Assembly: GCA_030696345.1 (NCBI GenBank)
Contig: JAUYSK010000016.1
Span: 434,001-498,000, forward strand
Reading direction: 5' to 3'
DNA length: 64,000 nucleotides
From: Azonexus sp.
GTDB taxonomy: Bacteria > Pseudomonadota > Gammaproteobacteria > Burkholderiales > Rhodocyclaceae
Below, piece by piece: positions 27,330 through 35,667 of the stretch. The notes below the pieces were generated by a model. That model saw only the letters and a program-made list of their open reading frames with translations, was not told the origin of the DNA and searched no databases. The position numbers and the translations under genes are program-made. The number at the start of each line of letters is the position of its first letter. The stretch's first letter is position 1.

Positions 27330-29702
27330 TCAGTGACCAATGGCCGGAGCCTTGACCGGCCCCTTGCGCGGGAAAAGGGAATCGAGCTTGACGGCGAAGG
27401 CCGGCAGCACGGTGATCGCCATGATCATGTTTACCATGAACATGAAGGTAAGCAGGATGCCCATGTCGGCCTGGAACTTGAGGTCCGAGAACGACCAGGT
27501 GGCGACACCGACCGACAGCGTGATGGCGGTGAAGATGGTGGCAATTCCGACCTCGCGCAGCGCACCTTCGAGTGCCTCTTTCATCGCTTCGCCGCGGGCA
27601 AGATGGATGAGCAGGCGGTTGTAGATGTAGAAGGCGTAATCGACGCCGATCCCGGTAGCCAGCACCATCACCGGCAAGGTGGCGACGGTGAGGCCGATAT
27701 CCAGTGTCTTCATGAACCAGTAGCCGAGGAATGTGGCCAGGGTCAGCGGCACGCAGCAGGCGAGCATGGCCCGCCAGTCGCGATAGGCAACCAGCACCAG
27801 GATCATGATGGCGGCGTACACATAGAGCATCATCGGCAGCTCGCGCTCCTCGACTTCCTCGTTGGTGGCCGCCAGTACGCCGATATTTCCCGACGCCAGG
27901 CGGACCTTGATGCCCAGCGGTTCCGGATCAAATTCGCTGCGAAAATCCTTGACTGCCTGGATGGCAGGTTTGATCGTCGTTGCCTTGTGGTCTGCCAGAT
28001 AGATGTTGGCCGCCATCATCGTGCATGAACGGTTGAACAGGCCGCCGGCTTCCGGCAAGTAACCCACCGCCACCTGCAGTGCCTTGCTGTCCCGAGGCAG
28101 GGCGGTCATCTTCGGATTGCCTTCGTTGAGACCGGCATTGGCGAACTTGGCCAGGGCCGACAACGAGGAAACCGACAGCACGCCCGGCACCTGGGACATG
28201 CGCTGAGTGAACTGGTCGATGTAATTCACCACTTCATAGTTGTTGCATGAGTCATTGGGGGTTTCGAAAACCACCGTCAGGGTATCCATGCCCAGATCGA
28301 AGCGTTTGACGATATTGGCGACGTCAGTGTTGTAGCGTGAATCTGCACGCAACTCCGGGGCACCGGGCTGCAGGGCGCCAATGTGACGACCATGGCTTTG
28401 CCAGACGGCGACACCGAAGAGCACGACAGCGACCGCCAGCACCAGACGGGCATGGTTGATGTCGGCAATGAAACCAAGCCGCTCGATGATCTTGCCCCGC
28501 TTGTTCTGCAAGGCTTCGAGACGCAGGGCGTAGTCGCGCGAAAAGCGGAAGTAGGAGGCGGTCACCGGCAGCATGATCAGATTGGTGATGATCTTGTAGC
28601 CGACGCCGATCGAAGCGGCGATGCCCAGTTCCCGGATCATCGGGATGGGAATGACGACTAGAGTAATGAAGCCGACAAAGGCCGTGACTAGCGCCAGCGT
28701 GCCAGGAATGAACAGGCCGGAGAAGCTTTCGCGCGCAGCCCCCATCGAGTCGGCGCCGTTGGCCACGGCCTTGGAGATGGCGTTGATCTGCTGTACACCA
28801 TGCGAGACGCCGATGGCGAAGACGAGGAAGGGGACGAGAATGGCCAGCGGGTCGAGGCCGAAGCCGAGCAAAGTTAGTGTGCCGAACTGCCAGACCACGG
28901 AGACCGAGGAACAAACGATGGGCAGCATGGTGAGCAGGACCGAGCGGCAGTACCAATAGACGGCGAGCACCGTCAGTACCATGGCCAGGGCAAAGAAAAT
29001 GGCAACGCCTTTGGCACCATCGGCAATATCACCGATCTGCTTGGCAAAGCCGACGATCTCGATCTCATGCTCCGGTGTTTCGAGCTTGCCGCGCACGTCC
29101 TTCTCGAGCTTGCTGGCGAGATCCAGGTAATCAAGCTTCTGATGGGTGCTTGGGTCTTCTTCTAGCAGGTCGGCAACGATCATCGCCGCCGTGCCGTCGT
29201 TGGCAACCAGGCTACCGATATAGCCACCGCGACCAACCCTGTCCTGAATGCGCGAGATCTTTTCGGCGTCCAGGGCATCGGGTGTCACGTTACCGCCGAT
29301 CACGTCCTCGGCCTGAAAGCCCTCCTCGGTCAATTCATAGACCCGGGTATTCGGCGTCCACAGGGACTGCACCGAGCGACGGTCAATGCCCGGCAGGTAG
29401 AGCACTGCCTCGGTAACTTCATGCAGCTTTTTCAGCGATGCCGGTGTCCAGATGTCGCCTTTGGTGGCACGCACGACGACCATGATGCGGTTCGAGCCGA
29501 AGAGCTGGGTACGGTATTGGAAGAAGGTATCGGTATATTCATGGCCGACTGGCAGCTGTTTGTCGAAACCCGCCGACATGCGCAACTGCGAGGCCAGGAA
29601 GCCCATCAGTGCGGTAAAGATGACGAGCACCACCAGCGTCGGCAACCGGAAGCGGAAGAAAAAATTCTCCAGACGCTTTACGAAAACAACTATGCCAGCC
29701 AT
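27330..29702 (-). CDS. RND-superfamily (MMPL-type) transporter
   Basis: A 790-residue inner-membrane protein with two halves, each a periplasmic loop plus a membrane block (for example VAIFFALAMVLTVLAVYWYC and FLVFAIGVSHGVQQINAI; second half VMVLATGIGVDYAFYIYNRL). This is the layout of the HAE3/HpnN-like RND branch, whose members move hydrophobic lipids or similar molecules. Together with DUF1302, DUF1329 and Ycf48-like neighbours it forms a recurring proteobacterial set. The substrate is not known. Confidence 0.88.
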   Translation of the reverse strand: MAGIVVFVKRLENFFFRFRLPTLVVLVIFTALMGFLASQLRMSAGFDKQLPVGHEYTDTFFQYRTQLFGSNRIMVVVRATKGDIWTPASLKKLHEVTEAVLYLPGIDRRSVQSLWTPNTRVYELTEEGFQAEDVIGGNVTPDALDAEKISRIQDRVGRGGYIGSLVANDGTAAMIVADLLEEDPSTHQKLDYLDLASKLEKDVRGKLETPEHEIEIVGFAKQIGDIADGAKGVAIFFALAMVLTVLAVYWYCRSVLLTMLPIVCSSVSVVWQFGTLTLLGFGLDPLAILVPFLVFAIGVSHGVQQINAISKAVANGADSMGAARESFSGLFIPGTLALVTAFVGFITLVVIPIPMIRELGIAASIGVGYKIITNLIMLPVTASYFRFSRDYALRLEALQNKRGKIIERLGFIADINHARLVLAVAVVLFGVAVWQSHGRHIGALQPGAPELRADSRYNTDVANIVKRFDLGMDTLTVVFETPNDSCNNYEVVNYIDQFTQRMSQVPGVLSVSSLSALAKFANAGLNEGNPKMTALPRDSKALQVAVGYLPEAGGLFNRSCTMMAANIYLADHKATTIKPAIQAVKDFRSEFDPEPLGIKVRLASGNIGVLAATNEEVEERELPMMLYVYAAIMILVLVAYRDWRAMLACCVPLTLATFLGYWFMKTLDIGLTVATLPVMVLATGIGVDYAFYIYNRLLIHLARGEAMKEALEGALREVGIATIFTAITLSVGVATWSFSDLKFQADMGILLTFMFMVNMIMAITVLPAFAVKLDSLFPRKGPVKAPAIGH

Positions 29703-29721
29703 GAAAACTTACCTCGAGTCA

Positions 29722-29742
29722 GCTCCTGATAAATACAGGAGC
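29722..29742. promoter_or_regulatory. Stem-loop between the DUF1302 and RND genes
   Basis: GCTCCTG and CAGGAGC arms around ATAAATA in a 103-base gap. There is no T tract, so it is more likely an mRNA stabilising or processing hairpin than a terminator. Confidence 0.45.
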
Positions 29743-29805
29743 CATGAATAGGGTTATGGGCGACCCGGCATCCGAAGATCGCCGGAGCCGCCCTGTCGTT
29801 GTGGA

Positions 29806-31581
29806 TCAGAAGACGTAGGACATGGTGGCCGAAGCGATGTCGCGGTCGCGCATCAGGTTCAGGTTCCCACCACCGAAGAAGACGCTGTAGCCGACGCCAA
29901 ACTTCCACTGGTTGTGATAATCGAAAGTCACACCCATGGCGACTGCCTTGCGGCCCTCGACGAAGGGAATGCTGTTCGGGCTGGTGCCCTTGACGTCATG
30001 GTAGAAGTCGACAATCGGCATTGCCGTCCATCCCGAGCCGAACACATTGGCATAGGTCAGGCTGACCTCGGCTACGTAGCCCCATGAGGTCTTGTCCGGC
30101 ATCGAGTAGTCGTTGAGCAGATAGGGCACCTCGCCGTTCAGCTTCAATCCGGGATAATGGGTGACTGCGACCTCGGCCAGGAAAGCCCCGTCTGCAGCGC
30201 CGAGGGCCCGCGTCAGCGCCTGCGGCAGGAAGGTGAAGGCCGTTACATGCGACTGGAACTTCTTCTCGTTGGCGAAGCCATTGGCCATACCCTGTTGCGA
30301 GTAGTTATTGGTAATCGCTGCCAGGTTGTATTGCTGCTTGGATAGGGAGCCGACGACCGGGACGGTCGGGTCGATCGCCACGCTATCCCGCGGGCGGTAC
30401 GACAATTCGGCACCAAAGGCCCAATCACCCAGCTTGGTATTCATCGAAGCGCCAAACAGATCCTTGTCTTCGCCATACTGCTCGACAGCAACAATACCGT
30501 TGAAGAGGTTGGAACCGTCAGCCCTTACCTTGAAGCCGACGAAGGGCAGCTTGTCATGGTAACGAATGTAGTAGGCGGCATATTCAGTGTCAGCGCCGGC
30601 CTGCTTGTAGCGCAGATTGACGCCGTATTGGCCGCCCGACTTCGCCTTTTGACGCTCGACAGGAATTACTCCACCGGCAGCATTCACAGCATCCATGTCG
30701 CGACCACGCGTTGGGTCATAATCGCCTATCCCGCCAAAGCTCGACGGAATGACTGCCCCGCGCCGTCCGCCCTTGCCCAGGAAATCAGCCGTAGACCAGT
30801 AACTGCCGGCCGGGTCGAGCTTGAAACTGTTCCAGGCGAACTGATAGTAGGCCTCGGTCGAAAAGCCGCCACCCAGGCTGGTGCTGATCGAGGCCATCGG
30901 CGCGGGGATCAGGATTTCCTTGACCTGGGTACCCGGAACGTGGGCCTTGCGTAGATCGAAGGCATGGATGGTGTTGATGCCACCAAAGATGAAAATATCC
31001 TCGCCCCAGTTGATCACCTGATTACCAAACTTGACCTTGGCCGAGTTATCGGCAATCTTGAAGTTCTTGGAGACCCACAGGTCGAGCAGGGTTGCGTCCA
31101 TCCGCAAGGCCTGCTTGGCATCCGAATCGAGCGGCGTACGATCGGTATGGATGGCGGCAAAGTCCGACGACCAGGTGAAGCGGCCTAGCGCCGCCCAGTT
31201 GCCACGCTCGCTCAGGGAGAGTTCGTGGGTGCCCTTGAGCACCGCGGAAACGATATCGCCCTTCTTGTAGTTGAGATTGCCGTCGTCGACATTGGTGTAG
31301 TTGAAGTCCGGGTTGGCGGCGGCGCCTCCGCCCGGACCATTCACCCGTTCGCCGAGGGTGCCCGTCGTCGGCACATTGCCACCGTTGTCGTTGCCGATCA
31401 TGCTCTTGCTGGGCGACTGCATGCGGCGCTGGACCCCAAATGAAAGGGTGGAGTCGAAGCTGCCGCTGATGCCGTTGTCCAGGTCGAACTTGAATGCATG
31501 TGCCGGGCTGGCGATGCCCATGCCGATGGCGGCGATGGCCACGGCCAGCCGGGTTCTGCGGATAATCACTGTCGTCTTCAT
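29806..31581 (-). CDS. DUF1302 family outer-membrane protein
   Basis: A 591-residue protein with a signal peptide (RLAVAIAAIGMGIASPAHA). A long beta-strand-rich body ends in aromatic ATMSYVF, the usual terminal signature of an outer-membrane barrel. The family pattern DNGISGSFDSTLSFGVQRRM near the start and VIPVERQKAKSGGQYGVNLRY in the middle match DUF1302. Partners are DUF1329 (upstream) and RND (downstream). It is probably the outer-membrane component of a hydrophobic-compound handling system; no experiment on this protein is implied. Confidence 0.88.
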   Translation of the reverse strand: MKTTVIIRRTRLAVAIAAIGMGIASPAHAFKFDLDNGISGSFDSTLSFGVQRRMQSPSKSMIGNDNGGNVPTTGTLGERVNGPGGGAAANPDFNYTNVDDGNLNYKKGDIVSAVLKGTHELSLSERGNWAALGRFTWSSDFAAIHTDRTPLDSDAKQALRMDATLLDLWVSKNFKIADNSAKVKFGNQVINWGEDIFIFGGINTIHAFDLRKAHVPGTQVKEILIPAPMASISTSLGGGFSTEAYYQFAWNSFKLDPAGSYWSTADFLGKGGRRGAVIPSSFGGIGDYDPTRGRDMDAVNAAGGVIPVERQKAKSGGQYGVNLRYKQAGADTEYAAYYIRYHDKLPFVGFKVRADGSNLFNGIVAVEQYGEDKDLFGASMNTKLGDWAFGAELSYRPRDSVAIDPTVPVVGSLSKQQYNLAAITNNYSQQGMANGFANEKKFQSHVTAFTFLPQALTRALGAADGAFLAEVAVTHYPGLKLNGEVPYLLNDYSMPDKTSWGYVAEVSLTYANVFGSGWTAMPIVDFYHDVKGTSPNSIPFVEGRKAVAMGVTFDYHNQWKFGVGYSVFFGGGNLNLMRDRDIASATMSYVF

Positions 31582-31612
31582 TATTTTCCCCTCAATTCAA
31601 TGGTTGAAGCGA

Positions 31613-32983
31613 TCAGCGATCACCGGTCCGACGCAGCTCGTCGGACTCGAAACGCTTGACGTCGATGCGACCTTCGGAGCCAGCCAGCCAGTCGGTTGCC
31701 TTGGCTTCCTGGGTGGAGTTCTCGGCCATGTAGCGATTCACAGTCAGATCCCAGGACATGAATTCCTGACTGACGCAGGCACCGAGTTCAACCGCCGGAT
31801 AGAGCGAGGCTTCCATGACGCGCCACAACTTGCCCTGCGCGTCGTATTGATCGGCAGCAAGGATCATCCAGGTGTCTTCGTCGATGTAGAAAGTGCGCTT
31901 GGCGAACATGTGACGCATGCCCTGCTTGACCGTGGCTTCAACCTTCCAGACGCGGTGCAGCTCATAACGCATCAGGTCGCGCTTGGGAAATAGCCCTTCA
32001 TAAATTTCCTTGACCGGGCGTTTGGCGACGAACTTGAAACTGTTGTAGGGCACATACATTTCCTGCTTGCCCACCAGTTTCCAGTCGTAGCGGTCCAGGG
32101 CGCCGGCGAACATCGGATACTGGTCGGCCGTCTCGAGGTTTTCGTAGCCCGGGATCGGATTGTCGTACTCGAAGGCAGGCAGCCGGCGAACACGACGCTG
32201 ACCGGGGAAATACATCCAGGCATCGTTGGACTTGCCGAGGAAATAGTGGGCCAGGATAATTTCGCCGGTACGTGAGGCCGGTGCCGTCGCCACGTTGAGC
32301 AACTTCAGCTGGACGCCGCCAACATCTTCTGGCGACTTGACCTTGGCCGAAGCAAAGGGTGTCGTCACCCATTGATCCTGGGCCAGGCCGTAGAAACTGC
32401 CATCCGGGTTGATGAAGTTGGTCTGGTAGAACTCGACACGGCCCTCGCCCTGCCAGCGCAGCCGGTGATTCCAGACCGCCTCGGCGCCATTCTTCGGAAC
32501 GGCGAAGGGGAAGCCGCCACCGACCGCCTTTTCCAGGTTGTCCTTGCCATCGCCAGTCAGCTTGGCCAGCGTCGCGTTGATCTTGGTCTGCCCATAGACG
32601 GAATCCGGGTAGCCACAACTGCGGTGGGTCGGATAGACATCCATACGATAGCCCTTGCGGGTCTTGATCAGTTCGATCTGACCGGCAGAGAGCTTGTCCT
32701 TGTACTTGTCCACGTTGCTGGCATCGATCGCATACAGTGGCTTTTCGGCGGCAAAGGGATCAACTCGGGCATCGCCCAGCTTGAGCTTGCCCTTGGCAAC
32801 GCCACCTTCCCATTTCGGGATGGTGCCATCCTTGTTGCCGGCCTTTTCTGCCCCAACCGGCGTCAGGTCCTTGCCCAGTTGGGCAGCTTCCTGATCACTG
32901 ACAGCGGCAGCGGCAATCCCTGAAAACCCGACCAATCCCAGCACCAAGGCGCCGATTGGCAACGCTCTGTTAGTTTTAACCAT
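31613..32983 (-). CDS. DUF1329 family periplasmic protein (LolB/LppX-like fold family)
   Basis: About 456 residues with a signal peptide (ALPIGALVLGLVGFSGIAAA). Family blocks include QLGKDLTPVGAEKAGNKDGTIP, GYPDSVYGQTKIN, YFPGQRRVRRLPAFEYDNP and RTFYIDEDTWMILAADQYD. The family is related in fold to lipoprotein-binding proteins and nearly always sits next to DUF1302. The ATG at 32983 is used because it begins the signal peptide; an in-frame start 66 bases upstream lacks support. Confidence 0.88.
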   Translation of the reverse strand: MVKTNRALPIGALVLGLVGFSGIAAAAVSDQEAAQLGKDLTPVGAEKAGNKDGTIPKWEGGVAKGKLKLGDARVDPFAAEKPLYAIDASNVDKYKDKLSAGQIELIKTRKGYRMDVYPTHRSCGYPDSVYGQTKINATLAKLTGDGKDNLEKAVGGGFPFAVPKNGAEAVWNHRLRWQGEGRVEFYQTNFINPDGSFYGLAQDQWVTTPFASAKVKSPEDVGGVQLKLLNVATAPASRTGEIILAHYFLGKSNDAWMYFPGQRRVRRLPAFEYDNPIPGYENLETADQYPMFAGALDRYDWKLVGKQEMYVPYNSFKFVAKRPVKEIYEGLFPKRDLMRYELHRVWKVEATVKQGMRHMFAKRTFYIDEDTWMILAADQYDAQGKLWRVMEASLYPAVELGACVSQEFMSWDLTVNRYMAENSTQEAKATDWLAGSEGRIDVKRFESDELRRTGDR

Positions 32984-33035
32984 TTTTATCCCCTTCTGAC
33001 TGTATTTGCTTTTCAAACTGAAGATCACCAATCGA

Positions 33036-33470
33036 CTAGTCGATGGCAATTCCTTGCTCTTTCAAACGCTGCACAATTTCACCGCGCCGGCCCGGCGCAT
33101 CTGCGAGCGGATCATTCCTCAAGCGAGCGACTTCTTCCGTGCTGTAGGACGGAGTGTCCGCAGGAACCTCCAGCGGACTGAATGTCTTCAGAAGCCAGTT
33201 CGCCAATTCCGCCGTATCCCTATGGGAAAGGGACGACTGCGATGTACCAGGCACCTGGATCAGGAACTCCCGTCCGTCCTTCACCTTGAGAAAATGCCCC
33301 AAAGTGCCCCGCATGCTCGGCACCCCGGAACTCGGACTACCTGAACCATCCTGGCCATGACAGCCGGAACAATGCAGCATGTAGTTCATGCGCGGCGAAC
33401 CGGCATCCGGGCCTGCCCAAGCCTGGCTTGCCATCAGCCCCAGCAGGGCGAGCGCCAAGATTCTTTGCAT
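33036..33470 (-). CDS. Mono-haem cytochrome c, second of two
   Basis: About 144 residues with a signal peptide (ILALALLGLMASQAWA) and one haem site, CSGCH, in MNYMLHCSGCHGQDGSG. PSMRGTLGHFLKV follows and could hold the axial Met. The ribosome site GGAGGG overlaps the stop of the previous cytochrome gene. Likely a soluble periplasmic electron carrier for the adjacent quinoprotein amine dehydrogenase. Confidence 0.88.
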   Translation of the reverse strand: MQRILALALLGLMASQAWAGPDAGSPRMNYMLHCSGCHGQDGSGSPSSGVPSMRGTLGHFLKVKDGREFLIQVPGTSQSSLSHRDTAELANWLLKTFSPLEVPADTPSYSTEEVARLRNDPLADAPGRRGEIVQRLKEQGIAID

Positions 33471-33474
33471 CGCG

Positions 33475-33945
33475 TTACCCTCCTGTCGCCACCGGCAGGC
33501 GGCCGCGTTGCTTGTGGGTTTCGTTCGGTGTGCCACCGCTTTGCCGCACGCCGGCAACAAAGTCCGGGGTCAGCCAGGAAAGGTCGGCAACACCATTGAA
33601 ATCACGCAGCACATAGCCGACCACACTGGCGATATCGGCATCGGACAGCGCGGAGAACGACGGCATGTTGTTGCCGAGGTAGCGCACGCCATCAACGGTA
33701 ATTGTGCCGACCATGCCGACCAACGGCACCCGGGCCAGGTAGTTGCGGCCTTCCGGGTTGCCGGCGTGCCGCCCGACATTGCCCGCCAGTGGCGGCGCCA
33801 CGCCGGGCGCCCCCTGACCGTCAGGCTGATGACAGGCGACACAATGGGTGGCATAAATGCCCGCTCCCGGCTTGCCTTGGGCATCCTGGGCAAGCAGCAT
33901 TCCGGCGTGGAGCGTCAGCAGGCAGGTGGCGAACAACTGGCGCAT
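33475..33945 (-). CDS. Mono-haem cytochrome c, first of two
   Basis: About 156 residues with a signal peptide (LFATCLLTLHAGMLLA) and one haem site, CVACH, in IYATHCVACHQPDGQG. NNMPSFSALSDADIASVVGYV contains the probable axial Met. The open frame extends upstream into aauA; the ATG at 33945 starts the signal peptide and lies five bases after aauA. Its place suggests it accepts electrons from the amine dehydrogenase, directly or via another carrier such as azurin. Confidence 0.9.
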   Translation of the reverse strand: MRQLFATCLLTLHAGMLLAQDAQGKPGAGIYATHCVACHQPDGQGAPGVAPPLAGNVGRHAGNPEGRNYLARVPLVGMVGTITVDGVRYLGNNMPSFSALSDADIASVVGYVLRDFNGVADLSWLTPDFVAGVRQSGGTPNETHKQRGRLPVATGG

Positions 33946-33950
33946 CGGTC

Positions 33951-34484
33951 TTACCCCCGCGGCTCGCCAACACCGACGATGGCCGCCACCGTACAGTTGT
34001 ACGTGTTGCTGGTATTGGCCATGCACCAGTTGATGTCGTTGTGCACCCCGAGGCGGTAGCCCGGACGCTCCCGTTCGTTGCGGTTGCAGAAACAACGACC
34101 ACATTGGGCAACACCACAACAATCGTTGTAACTGATCAGGTAATCCTTGCCATCATGGGGGTTTCGACAGGTACCGACCCAGGTCACCTTGGAGATCTCG
34201 GTACCCGGCGGACACGTCGTTACCGTGCCGCCGCAGCAACTGCAGAGGAAACCGTCAAGCGCACAGTGGCGCCAGTAATCGCAACTGGTTTCATCGTCAA
34301 CATCCACCTTCTTTTTGCCTTCAGCCGCGTGGGCATTCGGGTTCATGCGGTCGAAGGGCAGCACCGGCAGGATGAAGGCGGTACCAATGAAGAGCTTGCC
34401 AACCTTGACCAGGGCGCTGCGGCGGGATGCCGACTGCGCTACCTGACGGGTCTTCTTCTCGAAGAAACTATCTAGCCATTTCAC
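33951..34484 (-). CDS. aauA: Aralkylamine dehydrogenase light (TTQ-bearing) subunit
   Basis: A 177-residue precursor. The Cys-rich body SCDYWRHCALDGFLCSCCGG ... CGRCFCN carries six disulphides in this family. The two tryptophans that form tryptophan tryptophylquinone are Trp102 (VTWVGTC) and Trp153 (DINWCMAN), 51 residues apart as in characterised enzymes. The C-terminal HNDINWCMAN is like aralkylamine dehydrogenase rather than the IIWCFGA form of methylamine dehydrogenase. An RR pair (SASRRSALVKVGKLF) suggests Tat export. It oxidises primary amines to aldehyde and ammonia in the periplasm. Confidence 0.94.
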   Translation of the reverse strand: MKWLDSFFEKKTRQVAQSASRRSALVKVGKLFIGTAFILPVLPFDRMNPNAHAAEGKKKVDVDDETSCDYWRHCALDGFLCSCCGGTVTTCPPGTEISKVTWVGTCRNPHDGKDYLISYNDCCGVAQCGRCFCNRNERERPGYRLGVHNDINWCMANTSNTYNCTVAAIVGVGEPRG

Positions 34485-34511
34485 TTTTGAACTCCTTGCT
34501 GGTTATTCGGA

Positions 34512-35102
34512 TCAGGCACGCTGATCGATGAATTCCTGAATCGAGGCGACGCCGGCTTCCTTCGCAGCAAACAGGCTTTCCAGCTGCTCACGGGAATTAA
34601 CCAAGCCCTTGCCACGAATCCGGCCGTCTTCGCCGATCAGCACGGCATAGGGCAGCTTGGAAATCCGGTAGGTCATGCCGAGGTCGTGGGAGAGCGCGTA
34701 CTGGAAGCCTTTAAGATCGGCTTTTCGATAGAACTCGGCGTGCTCGGGCAGATCACCGTCGCTGGCCAGCGCCACATCGAGCCAGGACTTTTCGACGCCC
34801 TGGATCGACTTGAGGATGGGCAGGAGCTTCTTGCAGACCGGGCAGGTTGGCGACAACCAGAACAGTAGCTGGCTGCGACCGGTATTGCCGCCGACCTGCA
34901 TCTTGCCGCCACCGATAGAGTCGAGATTGAAGGTAGGCGCGACTTCACCCACTTTTGGCCCCTGGTCCATCATCAGCGCCCCCATCGGCGCGACGCGTTC
35001 GTAGAGGATGCCGATCTGGCGGGCGAGAGCGAGGACGACGACGACGAGGGCGAGCACGATGCCCCAGAGGAAGACGTTGGAAACGAGCAGAGCGTCATTC
35101 AT
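34512..35102 (-). CDS. aauD: Thioredoxin-like protein AauD/MauD for light-subunit disulphide formation
   Basis: A 196-residue membrane-anchored thioredoxin-fold protein: N-terminal helix FLWGIVLALVVVVLALA, then the redox motif CPVC (Cys87, Cys90) in FWLSPTCPVCKKLLPIL. MauD is needed for correct disulphides in the light subunit of methylamine dehydrogenase; the same role is inferred here from synteny (heavy-E-D-light). It starts 10 bases after aauE. Confidence 0.92.
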   Translation of the reverse strand: MNDALLVSNVFLWGIVLALVVVVLALARQIGILYERVAPMGALMMDQGPKVGEVAPTFNLDSIGGGKMQVGGNTGRSQLLFWLSPTCPVCKKLLPILKSIQGVEKSWLDVALASDGDLPEHAEFYRKADLKGFQYALSHDLGMTYRISKLPYAVLIGEDGRIRGKGLVNSREQLESLFAAKEAGVASIQEFIDQRA

Positions 35103-35112
35103 GATTTTTCCT

Positions 35113-35667
35113 TTACTTGCGAACAGCCAGCGCCAGGGGAGCGTTGGTCATCAATTGATTGGCGGAGACATAGAGGCCGACCAGGGCGAGAACAGCGCCA
35201 CCGACGGTGAAGTAATCAGCCCAGACCAGGGCACGACCGGCACTTTCCTGCACGGCGATGCCAACCAGCAGCATCAGCAGAACATTGCGGACGACCAGCG
35301 CCCATGACAGGGGCTGGCTGGAAAGACCGCCGCAGCCGCAGTCGATGCCGGCGTTGCCGCGCAGCAGGTTGATGGCAACGGCCGAGGTGACAACGACGAG
35401 CAGCAGCAGGGCCAGCCCCCCGCCGAGCAGGCAGGTCTCCGGGAAGAGCAGCAGCACGCCTGCCGCCAGCTCAAGCAAGGGCAAGCCACGGGCAGCCAGC
35501 GGCAGCAGGTAATCCGGCAGCAAGCGATAGTTTTCCACCGCGCCGGCAAAAACCACCGGGTCACGCAGCTTCTGCAAGGCCCCGAAAAGCAGGACGATGG
35601 AGAGCGTTGCCCCGATGGCTCGGGTCACGACCGGATCAAGGAAGAATGCGATGAGGATTTCCATCAC
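35113..35667 (-). CDS. aauE: Membrane protein AauE/MauE of amine dehydrogenase maturation
   Basis: A 184-residue protein with about five membrane helices and the MauE-type GIDCGCGGLSSQPLSWALVVRN segment. MauE works with MauD in processing or transport of the light subunit; the precise activity is not settled. Its start overlaps the heavy-subunit stop by four bases. Confidence 0.9.
   Translation of the reverse strand: MMEILIAFFLDPVVTRAIGATLSIVLLFGALQKLRDPVVFAGAVENYRLLPDYLLPLAARGLPLLELAAGVLLLFPETCLLGGGLALLLLVVVTSAVAINLLRGNAGIDCGCGGLSSQPLSWALVVRNVLLMLLVGIAVQESAGRALVWADYFTVGGAVLALVGLYVSANQLMTNAPLALAVRK

Noticed and set aside
33040..33060. Sigma-54-like TGGCA ... TTGCT
   Set aside because: The GG-to-GC spacing is nine, not ten, and it lies within the end of a cytochrome gene.
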